Source: Flavobacterium tyrosinilyticum
GTDB taxonomy: Bacteria; Bacteroidota; Bacteroidia; Flavobacteriales; Flavobacteriaceae
Direction: 5' to 3'
DNA: 64,000 nucleotides
Assembly: GCF_023656565.1 (NCBI RefSeq)
Contig: NZ_JAMOKG010000001.1
Span: forward strand, 626,456-690,455
The notes beneath the pieces were generated by a model. The model saw only the letters and a list, made by a program, of their open reading frames with translations, did not search any database and had not been told where the DNA came from. Positions within the stretch are counted from its first letter, which is position 1, and every line of letters starts with the position of its first letter. Shown here piece by piece: positions 15,164 through 24,580 of the stretch. A program made the translations under genes and the position numbers.

Positions 15164-15195
15164 CAAAGTTGCAAACTATTTTTTAATCGACCAAA
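15164..15195 (-). promoter_or_regulatory. Promoter of the TonB receptor leader transcript
   Basis: Minus-strand TTTG (15192-15195), 20 bases, CAACTTTG (15164-15171). The -33 and spacer read TTTGGTCGATTAAAAAATAG, nearly the same as in the metY promoter. Confidence 0.6.
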
Positions 15196-15284
15196 CAAAA
15201 AACAAATTATTTTCTATTACCCTATCAAAATAGTATGTTATTGTTAAATTTCTGCTAGAAAAAATAAAAAAAGTTGAACTTTAA

Positions 15285-15314
15285 TTTGCAAATCAAAATG
15301 GTTTCATACCTTTG
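15285..15314 (+). promoter_or_regulatory. metK promoter
   Basis: TTTG (15285-15288), 18 bases, TACCTTTG (15307-15314), a perfect -7 match. It gives a leader RNA of about 180 bases before metK. It is divergent from the TonB receptor promoter. Confidence 0.75.
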
Positions 15315-15325
15315 CACCCGAAACA

Positions 15326-15464
15326 GAGGAAAAATTTGAACTGATTGCAACCTCTTCATAATGAAATGATTTCGTTATGAATGCTGAAAGATTCATTTCA
15401 GTAGTAAAAAATGCTAAAGCAGGAACTCTCCTTTAGCCCTTTTTAGCAATTACTTTCCCTGCTT
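15326..15464 (+). promoter_or_regulatory. SAM-riboswitch-like leader of metK
   Basis: GAGG (15326) and CCTC (15351) enclose AAAAATTTGAACTGATTGCAA. After a variable hairpin comes AAAAAATGCTAAAGC. The words TGA..TGATTGCAACC and AATGCTAA correspond in order to TGAAGCC..GCAACC and AAGGTGCTA of the metX S-box, but the kink-turn arm is missing. The core word TGCTAAAG is complementary to two downstream segments, CTTTAGC (15431-15437) and TTTTAGCA (15441-15448), and AAGCAGG pairs with CCTGCTT (15458-15464); these exclusive pairings look like an expression platform. A compact SAM-I-related type is the best guess. Confidence 0.6.
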
Positions 15465-15501
15465 AAATTTTTAAAAACTAATATTTTATTATTACATTAT
15501 T

Positions 15502-16752
15502 ATGGCTTATTTATTTACGTCAGAATCTGTTAGTGAAGGGCATCCAGACAAAGTTGCAGATCAAATTTCGGATGCATTAATCGATAACTTTTTGGCATTT
15601 GATGCTGATTCTAAAGTAGCATGTGAAACTTTAGTTACTACAGGTCAGGTTATTTTAGCAGGTGAAGTAAAGTCGAATACTTATCTTGATGTTCAGCAAA
15701 TCGCTCGCGAAGTAATCCGTAAAATTGGATATACTAAAAGTGAGTATATGTTTGAAGCGAATTCTTGTGGAATTCTTTCAGCTATTCATGAGCAATCTGC
15801 AGATATTAACCAAGGTGTTGACAGAGCTAAGCCAGAAGAGCAAGGTGCAGGTGACCAAGGAATGATGTTTGGTTACGCTACAAACGAAACTGAAAACTTC
15901 ATGCCGTTGGCATTAGATTTATCTCATAAATTATTACAAGAGTTAGCTATTTTAAGACGTGAAAACAAAGAAATCACGTATTTACGTCCAGATGCTAAAT
16001 CTCAAGTAACTTTAGAATATAGCGACGATAACAAACCAACTCGTATTGATGCGATTGTAATTTCAACTCAACATGATGATTTTGATGAAGAAGCTACAAT
16101 GTTGGCTAAAATCAAAAAAGATATTATCGAAATCTTGATTCCAAGAATTATCGCTAAAAACCCAGAGCACGCTCACTTATTTAACGATAAAATCAACTAC
16201 CATATTAACCCAACAGGAAAATTCGTTATTGGAGGACCTCACGGAGATACTGGTTTAACAGGAAGAAAAATCATTGTTGATACTTACGGTGGAAAAGGTG
16301 CTCACGGTGGTGGTGCATTCTCTGGAAAAGATCCAAGTAAAGTTGATAGAAGTGCTGCTTATGCAACTCGTCATATCGCTAAAAACTTAGTTGCTGCTGG
16401 TGTTGCTGACGAAATCTTAGTTCAGGTTTCTTACGCAATTGGAGTTGCTGAACCAATGGGAATTTTCATTGAAACTTACGGAACTTCTAAAGTAAACTTA
16501 ACTAACGGTGAAATCGCTAAAAAAGTAGAGGCTATCTTCGATATGCGTCCTTACTTTATCGAACAAAGATTAAAATTAAGAAACCCTATTTATAGCGAAA
16601 CTGCTGCTTACGGACACATGGGACGTAAACCTGAAACTGTAACTAAAACTTTCTCTGCTCCAGGCGGAAACGAAAAAACGGTTACTGTTGAGTTGTTTAC
16701 ATGGGAAAAACTTGATTTTGTTGACCAAGTAAAAGCTGCATTTGGATTGTAA
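15502..16752 (+). CDS. metK: S-adenosylmethionine synthetase
   Basis: 416 aa. Family signatures are clear: [21 protein letters not shown] at the start (ATP and K+ binding), [12 protein letters not shown] near residue 117, [14 protein letters not shown] and [19 protein letters not shown] near residues 250-290. It makes SAM from ATP and methionine in the cytoplasm. It is transcribed away from the TonB receptor and the methionine genes but shares their regulatory theme, with a SAM-responsive leader. The start ATG matches the family's N-terminus. Confidence 0.97.
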   Translation: MAYLFTSESVSEGHPDKVADQISDALIDNFLAFDADSKVACETLVTTGQVILAGEVKSNTYLDVQQIAREVIRKIGYTKSEYMFEANSCGILSAIHEQSADINQGVDRAKPEEQGAGDQGMMFGYATNETENFMPLALDLSHKLLQELAILRRENKEITYLRPDAKSQVTLEYSDDNKPTRIDAIVISTQHDDFDEEATMLAKIKKDIIEILIPRIIAKNPEHAHLFNDKINYHINPTGKFVIGGPHGDTGLTGRKIIVDTYGGKGAHGGGAFSGKDPSKVDRSAAYATRHIAKNLVAAGVADEILVQVSYAIGVAEPMGIFIETYGTSKVNLTNGEIAKKVEAIFDMRPYFIEQRLKLRNPIYSETAAYGHMGRKPETVTKTFSAPGGNEKTVTVELFTWEKLDFVDQVKAAFGL

Positions 16753-16774
16753 TTCAATCTAAATTTTAAATACT

Positions 16775-16812
16775 AAAAAAGGCTGTCTAAAATTTTAGAC
16801 AGCCTTTTTTTT
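16775..16812. terminator. Bidirectional terminator between metK and the next gene
   Basis: A6, GGCTGTCTAAAA / TTTTAGACAGCC palindrome, T8. It works in both directions for convergent metK and the 754-aa gene. Confidence 0.9.
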
Positions 16813-16831
16813 ACTTCTATAATTACTAAAA

Positions 16832-19096
16832 CTAGTAAGTTCCGTTGCTCATTTTAGTTAAAACTTCTTTCATTTGATTTGCAGTTTCTTCATCCATATC
16901 ACTAGTGATAAACTTTACTGCTAAAACTTGCGTTTCAATAGCTTTGTCTTTTTGTCCATCTTTATAATACAATTGCGCTAAAGTGTCTAAATAATACGGA
17001 TTGTTTTTAGAGATCACCAAACTATATTCAGACCATTTAATAGCATCTTTAATAAAGTTTGAATTTTGTGGTTTTAACACAACTGTCCATGCCGCATTGT
17101 TACAGATATCTGAATGGTAAAGTTTGAATGAATTCCATCCATCATAAGAATAGCTTGAACTTGAATCTAATCCAGAAAAAATAGCGTCTAATTTTTCTAT
17201 CGGACTTGTTCCTGCTAAAGTATTATCAAAATAAGTGTTGAACTCTTTTAAATAAGTTGTGTTTGAACCGTCCTGATCTTCAAGCTGGCCTAAATAATAA
17301 AAATAGTTTCTGTAAGAATCGAAATTCCCTTTTCCAGAAGCAATAATCTTTTTATAAATAGAATTGATCTTTTCTTTATTCATCTCTCCAGAAACGCCAT
17401 CTTGAGCAAGATATAGATTTTGCTGCAATGCATCTGAAACTTCAGAAACCACATTCCCAATGGTATGAAGTTCTCCTTGTTTGCTATTAAAATCTGCACG
17501 ATTACGGTCAATATCTTCTGAGTGATTTAGCAAATAATCGATTGCTAAGAAATCTGTATCGTTTAGAATTCTATCTGTACTAAAAAGCTGTTTTGTAAAT
17601 CCTTGGTTTTTGATTTCTTTAATAATCGTTTCTACCAAATACATATTGGCAACTTTATCTTTTTGATGCGTTTCAATCAACTTTTTCCAAGTTTGAGCCA
17701 CCTCTTTTTGATTTAAAGCTGTTTTTGTAATTACAAATTCAGTCGAATTAGGATCGTTTACTGTATAATCTGAATCATAATCATAAGATGTTTCTAATAA
17801 GGCTGCCTTATTAAAAGCTGCAATTAAATCTGAGTCTGAAGCTTTTTTGTTCTTTAAAACTTTATCTATAGAAAGGAATGCATTTGCTCTCTGAAGTTTT
17901 CTATAGAAATCTCCATAATAACTAAATTGATATTGTTGCGTAGTTAAGTCTGATTTTGCAACAGCAAGCAGATCACCACTTCCATTTAAAATAATTACAC
18001 TTTGGTCGCTTGCAATTTTATTGTTTTTAAGCCATTTTTTATCATCGGCTCCAGCCAAATAATAATTGTAGATATCATAAAGAGCATTATAAGAATCGTA
18101 CATATTATATCCCGTCTGGGTTTCCTGCTCCTTTACAAAAGCATCAAAATTTTCTTTTGCAATCTTATCCTTATGGTCAACTACAACAACCAAAAACTTG
18201 TTATTTGCCGTTTTTGTAGATTCTATTGCCTTTTTTAGATTGTTTTCAACTTTTAATTTAAAATCATATTTGGTATACGCTGGCGGAGGAATTGTCGCAT
18301 CAACTGCGGCAGCATCAACTATTACAGCTGCACTATCCACAGCTACTCCAGAACCAAAATCATCATTTATTAAAACATTTTCTTTTCCTGGATACGTCCA
18401 ATTTTTTATGGTTTGATTTTCAATGGGAACAACTGTTGGAGCTTTAGCAGGTTTCTCCTCTTTTTCATTTATAAATACCAAAGGATCTTTTCCGTATTGA
18501 TCAGAAATTTTCAATTCTCTTGTTCTTTTATCAAAAGATCCAATAAGATTTAAATCGCTTAAAACTGCCATATCATAATTGATCGTCACTTCCGAAACAT
18601 CTTTTGGCAATGCATATTTACTCACATCGCTTTTTCCGTCATAATCTTCGTAAACCAAATAAAGGAAGTTGGTTTTCTCTATTTCAAAATCTAAATCTGT
18701 TTTAATATAATCAGGATCTACTTTCGTTTTTATATCAGAAAGTCTCTCGTATTGCACCGATTCTGCACCTTTTTGGGTTCCAATATAAAAAGAATAATAA
18801 GATGGATTTAAGAATTTAATCTTAACTTTTTTTGCCTTTTTATCTTTAGCAAAAGTAAGATCAAATCTATTTGTTTTATTTTCAGTGCTTTTTAAAAAAA
18901 CTAGCGAATCGCCTTTAATCTCGTAACCTCCCGAATAAAAAACCAATTCGTATTTATTATCGTCTAATAAATTTAGCTTAATCTTTCCTCCTTTATTTGT
19001 AGATAAATAAGTTCCTTTTTCGATGCCATTTGTTTGAGAGAAAGAGATAGAAATTCCAGCAAACAGGAGCGATACACTCCAGATAAAATTGCGCAT
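16832..19096 (-). CDS. Large secreted protein of unknown function with C-terminal repeat-like helices
   Basis: 754 aa. A signal peptide (about 20 residues, ending SISFSQ) points to export. The N-terminal 150 residues look beta-rich. Residues 215-280 are a low-complexity Ala/Pro/Val linker (DSAAVIVDAAAVDATIPPP). A middle part (around NKFLVVVVDHKDKIAKENFDAF) could be a thioredoxin-like fold but has no CxxC. The last 150 residues contain TPR-like helices (YYLDTLAQLYYKDGQKDKAIETQ). I do not recognise a named family. A TATCTTTG promoter lies about 40 bases upstream. Confidence 0.7.
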   Translation of the reverse strand: MRNFIWSVSLLFAGISISFSQTNGIEKGTYLSTNKGGKIKLNLLDDNKYELVFYSGGYEIKGDSLVFLKSTENKTNRFDLTFAKDKKAKKVKIKFLNPSYYSFYIGTQKGAESVQYERLSDIKTKVDPDYIKTDLDFEIEKTNFLYLVYEDYDGKSDVSKYALPKDVSEVTINYDMAVLSDLNLIGSFDKRTRELKISDQYGKDPLVFINEKEEKPAKAPTVVPIENQTIKNWTYPGKENVLINDDFGSGVAVDSAAVIVDAAAVDATIPPPAYTKYDFKLKVENNLKKAIESTKTANNKFLVVVVDHKDKIAKENFDAFVKEQETQTGYNMYDSYNALYDIYNYYLAGADDKKWLKNNKIASDQSVIILNGSGDLLAVAKSDLTTQQYQFSYYGDFYRKLQRANAFLSIDKVLKNKKASDSDLIAAFNKAALLETSYDYDSDYTVNDPNSTEFVITKTALNQKEVAQTWKKLIETHQKDKVANMYLVETIIKEIKNQGFTKQLFSTDRILNDTDFLAIDYLLNHSEDIDRNRADFNSKQGELHTIGNVVSEVSDALQQNLYLAQDGVSGEMNKEKINSIYKKIIASGKGNFDSYRNYFYYLGQLEDQDGSNTTYLKEFNTYFDNTLAGTSPIEKLDAIFSGLDSSSSYSYDGWNSFKLYHSDICNNAAWTVVLKPQNSNFIKDAIKWSEYSLVISKNNPYYLDTLAQLYYKDGQKDKAIETQVLAVKFITSDMDEETANQMKEVLTKMSNGTY

Positions 19097-19188
19097 GATT
19101 ACGTTTTTTGTCGTTAATACTATATCGCAAAGATATTTGATTCTTCATTAAACAAATCACAAAAACCACAATATTAGCACCAAAAATA

Positions 19189-21876
19189 CTACAAATTGTA
19201 TTTCATAGAAAATATGACATAACGCGGCTGAACTGTGTATTGAGAAACTCGAGTCGAGAACTGAGAAAAGCTGTCGTCGTTAAGATAAGTCGTGTTTAAC
19301 AGGTTGGTTGCCGAAACTTTATATTCCCATTTGCTATTCTTTTTTTGATAAACCAAACTCGCACTTAAGAAATCATATTCATTATCGACCATTTTATCTC
19401 CATTATAATAATGATAGAATTCGTATTCTGAAACAAAAGAAAAACTATCCAAGAAATAATAGTCTAATCTTGCAAATGGCTTGTCGGTGTAAAAAGTTGA
19501 ACCACTGTATTTATTAACCAAAAGATTATAACCAAATTCGATATTAGGAAGATTTTTATAATTTGTTGAAGCTTTAACGGTATAACTTTGACTGAAACTT
19601 TCTGTAGTTGATAATTGATTGTTTTGAATATTATTGAATTTCGACCAATTAAAACTAGCATTGACAGAAGCTTTATAATTTTTTAAAAACGAACGCCCGT
19701 AATTTCCCATTCCTGTAAAAGTTTCATCGGCCAAATTGGAATTGTAAGGAACAGAAGACTGATTAATTCCGTCAAAATTAGCTTTTGTTTTAATCGCATC
19801 TACTTTTCTTGTATAAGTTGCATTGGCAAAAATATTCTCAAAATTGAACATGTTATATTTAAAATATCGAAGCGAATGCACTTGCGAGGTCGCATTTTCT
19901 AAGAAACGATTTCCGCGAAAGAGACTGCTGTAATCTGACAGAACATAACCCGAAGCCAATTGATTAATATCGGTAAAATCGTTTGTTAAAGAGAAATTAT
20001 AGGTAAGCGTTTCCGATTTTTTGATTTGATATAAAGCAAAGAAATCAGGAAGGACCTTTACGAAATTCTGAGAATAATCGGTTCCCAATTGCCCATTTGT
20101 CATTTGATACGTATGCACACTAACCCCAGGCGTTAATGTAAATTTCCCTGTTAGAATTTTATAATGAAAACCTAAAAAGGCATCATTAAAACTATAATCA
20201 ACATCATTATTATTTTCAGGATCATTTAAGTCATTTTTATCTCCATTATCTAGCATTTGAAAAATGTGAGAATTGAAGTTTTGATACGAATAGGTATTTC
20301 CTACTGTAATATTGATGTTACTTTTTGGCGTTACCATATAATAGTAATCCAATTTGGCATCCAATTTATTGGTTTTTACAAAACGATCTTGGTTCAAGTC
20401 GTTTCGATTTTGTCCCGTAATATATCCTGATAAATCAAAAGGCTGTGTTCTTAAATTGGCATTATAAAATGGATTTTCGTCTTGATACAAATGCTGCATT
20501 TCAAAAGCAAAAATATTTTTACTGCTTTGCGTGTAATACAAACTCAGATTTTGATTGATAGAAGTTGGATCTTGTTTCTTTTGAGTTAAAATAGTTTCTA
20601 CCGCAGAAACATCACTAACAACCGATTCACGAAGCAAATCTGTATCTTCATTCTGTTTTGATAATTTGGTCAGGATATCATAATCAAACTGAAATTTATC
20701 ATTTGGCTTGTAAGTCGAACTCAGTTTAAAAAGTCCCAAATTATTCTTTTGATGCGTCATTTCATCACGTTTCTGCTGATCTCCAGAATCTAAAATCGTA
20801 GTTTGAGATTTGGTTTCTAAATCTGTTTTTGAAGTTGAAAGAATTCCGAAACCACTTATATTCCAAGCTTTATTTACAGAATAAGCGAAGTTTGTTGCCC
20901 CAAATTTGGTTTCGATTTCTTTAGCGCGATTATTTCGAAGCAATGAAATCCCTAAATCATTTGAAGAAACATTAAAATTGCTTCCGCCTTTTTTCATCAT
21001 ATTTTTAAATCCGCCCGTGAACTTAAAATAATCTTGTGCAGTAAGTGGTAATTCTCCGATATTATTAAAATTGGTAATTAAATTAATACTGTATTTTGGA
21101 CTGTAATAAAATAGTTTCGGATTAATAATATAGCGACTATCCAATTCTGCAACTCCAATTCCAGCAGTCACATCTCCAAACCAAAAGTTCTTTTTTCCTT
21201 CTTTTAATTTGATATTCATTGCCACATTATCTTGATCGTTTTCTAGACCTTTAAGTGCGCTTACTTCGTTGTAATTTCTTAAAACCTGAACCTTATCAAT
21301 AGCATCGGCCGGAATATTTTTAACGCCTAATTTGGTATCTCCGTCAAAAAAATCTTTTCCTTCCACCATCAATTTACTGACTTTTTTCCCTTCAACTTCG
21401 ATTTCACCATCGGCATTTACCTCAACTCCGGGCAATTTCTTCAGAACATCTTCGAGCTTTTTTTCTGTTCCCGATTTAAAAGAATCTGCATTGTAAACAA
21501 TTGTATCGCCTTTTATAGAAACAGGCATTTCTCGAACAATTTCTACACCTTCCAATTCGATTCCAGCACCATCCATAACAATATTTTGAGTCATGTTCTC
21601 AGCCTTTGTAACTACAGCTATTTCCTTAGATTTCATTCCCAAATAACTTAATTTAATAGTGTAAGCTGTATTAGGTTTTAAAGTAAGCTGGAACTTTCCT
21701 TTATCATTGGTGATTCCGTATGAATCCATTGCTTTGGTGCCATTGTTAATCGCCATGATATTGGCCATTTCCAACGGATTTTTCTGTTCGTCTTGAATTA
21801 AACCATCAAAACGGATACTTTGCGAAAAGGAAATAGATGTAAAAAGTAAGGCAAATAAAAAAAGTGTCTTATTCAT
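19189..21876 (-). CDS. Outer-membrane beta-barrel protein with carboxypeptidase-like regulatory domain
   Basis: 895 aa. Signal peptide (ends SISFSQ), then a CarboxypepD_reg-like domain (residues about 20-105: RFDGLIQDEQKNPLEMANIMAINNGTKAMDSYGITNDKGKF), a plug-like region (LEDVLKKLPGVEVNADGEIEVEGKKV, MVEGKDFFDGD) and a beta-barrel to the end. It belongs to the TonB-receptor-like outer-membrane family common in Bacteroidetes. The next gene upstream encodes a GLPGLI protein 48 bases away on the same strand, a frequent pairing; they are probably one operon. The substrate is unknown. Confidence 0.85.
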   Translation of the reverse strand: MNKTLFLFALLFTSISFSQSIRFDGLIQDEQKNPLEMANIMAINNGTKAMDSYGITNDKGKFQLTLKPNTAYTIKLSYLGMKSKEIAVVTKAENMTQNIVMDGAGIELEGVEIVREMPVSIKGDTIVYNADSFKSGTEKKLEDVLKKLPGVEVNADGEIEVEGKKVSKLMVEGKDFFDGDTKLGVKNIPADAIDKVQVLRNYNEVSALKGLENDQDNVAMNIKLKEGKKNFWFGDVTAGIGVAELDSRYIINPKLFYYSPKYSINLITNFNNIGELPLTAQDYFKFTGGFKNMMKKGGSNFNVSSNDLGISLLRNNRAKEIETKFGATNFAYSVNKAWNISGFGILSTSKTDLETKSQTTILDSGDQQKRDEMTHQKNNLGLFKLSSTYKPNDKFQFDYDILTKLSKQNEDTDLLRESVVSDVSAVETILTQKKQDPTSINQNLSLYYTQSSKNIFAFEMQHLYQDENPFYNANLRTQPFDLSGYITGQNRNDLNQDRFVKTNKLDAKLDYYYMVTPKSNINITVGNTYSYQNFNSHIFQMLDNGDKNDLNDPENNNDVDYSFNDAFLGFHYKILTGKFTLTPGVSVHTYQMTNGQLGTDYSQNFVKVLPDFFALYQIKKSETLTYNFSLTNDFTDINQLASGYVLSDYSSLFRGNRFLENATSQVHSLRYFKYNMFNFENIFANATYTRKVDAIKTKANFDGINQSSVPYNSNLADETFTGMGNYGRSFLKNYKASVNASFNWSKFNNIQNNQLSTTESFSQSYTVKASTNYKNLPNIEFGYNLLVNKYSGSTFYTDKPFARLDYYFLDSFSFVSEYEFYHYYNGDKMVDNEYDFLSASLVYQKKNSKWEYKVSATNLLNTTYLNDDSFSQFSTRVSQYTVQPRYVIFSMKYNL

Positions 21877-21924
21877 GATAAGAATATTGGAAGTTTGGAT
21901 TTTGGAATTTGGATTTTATAAATT

Positions 21925-22812
21925 TTATCTTCCCATTGGAGGAGGCCCGCCTGCTCTGCCACGGTTCATCTCCCTAAATTCTTCCATTTTTTTAATTACC
22001 GTTTCATCGTATTCTTTCTGAGAAATTACTTTTCCTTTTTTAGAAGGTTTTATTTCCGCTTTCTCTTTAGCATTCAAAACGATCTTTGAACACAAAATTG
22101 TCGTAGTTCCATCATTGATTTCTAAAATTAAACCAGGAAGTCCCCAGTAATTTTCCGGCCCTTGATTTATAGGAATTTCAGGTGTATACCAAGCTGTCAC
22201 AACAATTTCTTTTGGAATTTCGAAGTTATCAGCAAAATTCGTTTTGGTATCTCCCGAAGTCTTTTTAGCCTCCTCTTTTTTATCTTCATCCTTTTTAGGT
22301 CTGAAATTTCTAAAATCGGTTTTGCTGGCTTGTTTTACCGCTATGGCTTTGTAACAATTGTAACCACCTATTTGTTTGGTTTCTTGTTCCAGTTTCCAGT
22401 CTAATTTTGGCAGCGAATCAACCACAAGAAATTCTTTACCCATAAACTCTTTATCAACCGTATACGTTTTTGTTTTTACATCTTTGTAAAAAGTACCGCC
22501 TCCACCTGTAAGCGAACCAAACATCATGCGAAAACCTCCTTGCTGCTGACCTGGCGCTTCTAGTTTTTCTTCTTCTTTGTAAATCGATGCTGCTTTATCG
22601 AAATTTAAAATGAATGTTTTCTCTAGCATTTTTTTCATACGCTCTTCCATGTTTTTCTGCATTTCTGGGGTAATATCTCTATTCCCGCGCATGCCTTCAA
22701 ATTTTGGAGCCTGTGTTTTTGACTCATAAACAGCCATTCCTTGAAAATCTTTTTGCGCTTGAATTTGTGCAGAAACAAGCAGTAAAGTCATATAAAAAAA
22801 TATCTTTTTCAT
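21925..22812 (-). CDS. GLPGLI-family secreted protein
   Basis: 295 aa with the family signature YWGLPGLILEIN. Signal peptide MKKIFFYMTLLLVSAQIQAQ. A longer frame reaches 22881, but a perfect -7 element TACATTTG lies at 22854-22861, so the RNA starts near 22847 and the ATG at 22812 is chosen. The protein ends in a Gly/Arg/Pro-rich tail (MNRGRAGGPPPMGR). GLPGLI proteins are periplasmic or surface proteins of unknown role, usually next to CarboxypepD/TonB barrel genes as here. Confidence 0.88.
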   Translation of the reverse strand: MKKIFFYMTLLLVSAQIQAQKDFQGMAVYESKTQAPKFEGMRGNRDITPEMQKNMEERMKKMLEKTFILNFDKAASIYKEEEKLEAPGQQQGGFRMMFGSLTGGGGTFYKDVKTKTYTVDKEFMGKEFLVVDSLPKLDWKLEQETKQIGGYNCYKAIAVKQASKTDFRNFRPKKDEDKKEEAKKTSGDTKTNFADNFEIPKEIVVTAWYTPEIPINQGPENYWGLPGLILEINDGTTTILCSKIVLNAKEKAEIKPSKKGKVISQKEYDETVIKKMEEFREMNRGRAGGPPPMGR

Positions 22813-22853
22813 TTCATTTTCTTTAAGTGAGTAAATCCGATAAAGCTTACATT

Positions 22854-22861
22854 CAAATGTA
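22854..22861 (-). promoter_or_regulatory. Promoter of the GLPGLI/barrel operon
   Basis: Minus-strand TACATTTG, perfect TAnnTTTG, with TTTG 17 bases upstream. It decides the start codon of the GLPGLI gene. Confidence 0.65.
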
Positions 22862-23024
22862 TTACTTATTTTAAAATTCAAAAAACTAAATATATAAACG
22901 GCATTAAGGTATAGATAGAACCGCTTATTTTTTAGACTATTAGATTTTAAAAAGGTTTAAGACTCCAAATTGAATTTTAAGAAGAGTTTTTTGTAATTTG
23001 GTGCTCTTGTAAATTAATTTTCTA

Positions 23025-23840
23025 ATGTATAGAAACGTGCAAAAAATTTTATTTTCCGTATTTCTTTTCTGCACTTTTCATGCGCTTTCAGCTCAGGATC
23101 TGAGCATAAATCCAACTTTAATTTCGCAGTATAAAAACGCTGCTGATGAATTTTTAGGATACGATTCGTTTGGATATTCCTATCAGATTACGAACAACGT
23201 TTTTAGCAAAATTAAAGGAAAAGAAATCTTCGAATACAAGAATGTTTCTTTGGGAAAAATTACAAAAGTCGATCTTCAAAATCCGTTAAAAATTGTTTTG
23301 TTTTATGAAGATTTCAACAGTGTCGTTTTATTAGACAATCAATTGAATAAAATGACCGAAATTAACTTTTCGCAAAATGCAGCGCCAATTGTAGTAAGTG
23401 CCATCGGAATGTCAACGCAAAACCAGTTATGGATTTACAATACTTTAAATCAGCAAATTGGACTTTTTGATTATTTAAAAAATGAATACAAAACGGTTTC
23501 AATTCCGTTGACTGAACCAATTCAATATTATCAAACCGATTTTAATACTTTCTATTGGATTGATAAAAAAAACAACGGGTATTCTTGTGATATTTTTGGA
23601 AAAATCACTTCATTAGGCCCAATAGGAGATTTTGATAAAATTGTTATAATTAGCCCTTCACAATATCTTTTCAGTAAGAACCGTTTACTGTACTTTAAAG
23701 GTATTAATAAGTCAAATCCAGAGGTAATTTCTGAGATTAAAATTTTAGAAAAAACCTTTGACAATTTTTATTACAAAGACCAAATTTTATCTATTTTTAC
23801 AGCTACAGATATATCAAATTATAAAATCGTAACACCGTAA
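23025..23840 (+). CDS. Secreted protein of unknown function, possibly beta-propeller, paired with the nucleoside kinase gene
   Basis: 271 aa. Signal peptide (ends ALSAQD). The rest is beta-rich with regularly spaced short strands (KIVLFYEDFNSVVLLDNQLNKMTEI, QLWIYNTLNQQIGLFDYLKNEYK), suggestive of propeller blades. No family name can be given from sequence alone. Its stop codon overlaps the ATG of the deoxynucleoside kinase (TAATG), so the two are translated in tandem; this coupling may be only historical. Confidence 0.65.
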   Translation: MYRNVQKILFSVFLFCTFHALSAQDLSINPTLISQYKNAADEFLGYDSFGYSYQITNNVFSKIKGKEIFEYKNVSLGKITKVDLQNPLKIVLFYEDFNSVVLLDNQLNKMTEINFSQNAAPIVVSAIGMSTQNQLWIYNTLNQQIGLFDYLKNEYKTVSIPLTEPIQYYQTDFNTFYWIDKKNNGYSCDIFGKITSLGPIGDFDKIVIISPSQYLFSKNRLLYFKGINKSNPEVISEIKILEKTFDNFYYKDQILSIFTATDISNYKIVTP

Positions 23841-24454
23841 TGCACATAGCAATAGCAGGAAACATAGGCGCAGGGAAAACCACTCTGACCAAATTATTGG
23901 CGAAACACTTCAAATGGGAACCTCATTATGAAGATGTTGTTGATAATCCGTACTTGGATGATTTCTACCATCAAATGGAGCGCTGGTCATTTAATCTTCA
24001 GATTTATTTCCTAAATAGCCGTTTCCGTCAAGTGCAGCAAATTCGCGAAAGCGGAAAAAGAATCATTCAAGACAGAACGATTTATGAAGATGCTCATATC
24101 TTTGCTCCCAACTTATATGCAATGGGATTAATGACGAGTCGTGATTTTGAAAATTACACGTCGTTGTTTGAATTAATGGAATCTTTGGTTAAAGCTCCAG
24201 ATTTATTGATTTATTTAAGAAGTTCTATTCCGAATTTAGTGGGACAAATTCATAAACGCGGACGCGAATATGAAAACTCTATTTCGATTGATTATTTAAG
24301 CCGTTTGAACGAAAGATATGAAGCTTGGATTCAGACTTACACTAAAGGAAAACTCTTAATTATTGATGTTGATAATATCAATTTTGTTGACAATCCTGAA
24401 GATTTGGGTGATATCATTAATAGAATTGATGCTGAGTTGAACGGATTGTTTTAA
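23840..24454 (+). CDS. Deoxynucleoside kinase (dAK/dGK family)
   Basis: 204 aa. P-loop GNIGAGKTTL at residue 7, the substrate-specificity region YEDVVDNPYLDDFY, the DRS-like motif RTIYEDAHIFA and the LID region RGREYENSISIDYL. It phosphorylates deoxynucleosides for nucleotide salvage in the cytoplasm. The ATG overlaps the stop of the preceding gene by one base. Substrate choice (dA/dG or dC) cannot be told. Confidence 0.88.
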   Translation: MHIAIAGNIGAGKTTLTKLLAKHFKWEPHYEDVVDNPYLDDFYHQMERWSFNLQIYFLNSRFRQVQQIRESGKRIIQDRTIYEDAHIFAPNLYAMGLMTSRDFENYTSLFELMESLVKAPDLLIYLRSSIPNLVGQIHKRGREYENSISIDYLSRLNERYEAWIQTYTKGKLLIIDVDNINFVDNPEDLGDIINRIDAELNGLF

Positions 24455-24483
24455 AACACTAATTACGCAGATTTACACGAAAT

Positions 24484-24518
24484 AAAAAAAGCCTCTAAAT
24501 ATTTTTTTAGAGGCTTTT
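24484..24518. terminator. Terminator after the kinase gene, left inverted copy
   Basis: A7, GCCTCTAAA / TTTAGAGGC, T4. The hairpin at 25262-25295 is an almost perfect inverted copy of this one, including the asymmetric loop. Confidence 0.88.
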
Positions 24519-24531
24519 GTATTTATTTACT

Positions 24532-24539
24532 TACTTTTG
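24532..24539 (+). promoter_or_regulatory. Promoter element of the HigA/Imm6-like gene
   Basis: TACTTTTG, perfect TAnnTTTG, directly after the terminator. It puts the RNA start near 24546, so the first usable start is the ATG at 24581, not an upstream TTG. Confidence 0.6.
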
Positions 24540-24580
24540 AGTTGATTGATAAAAAGAAGAAATTTAAAAGTCGGTTGAAA

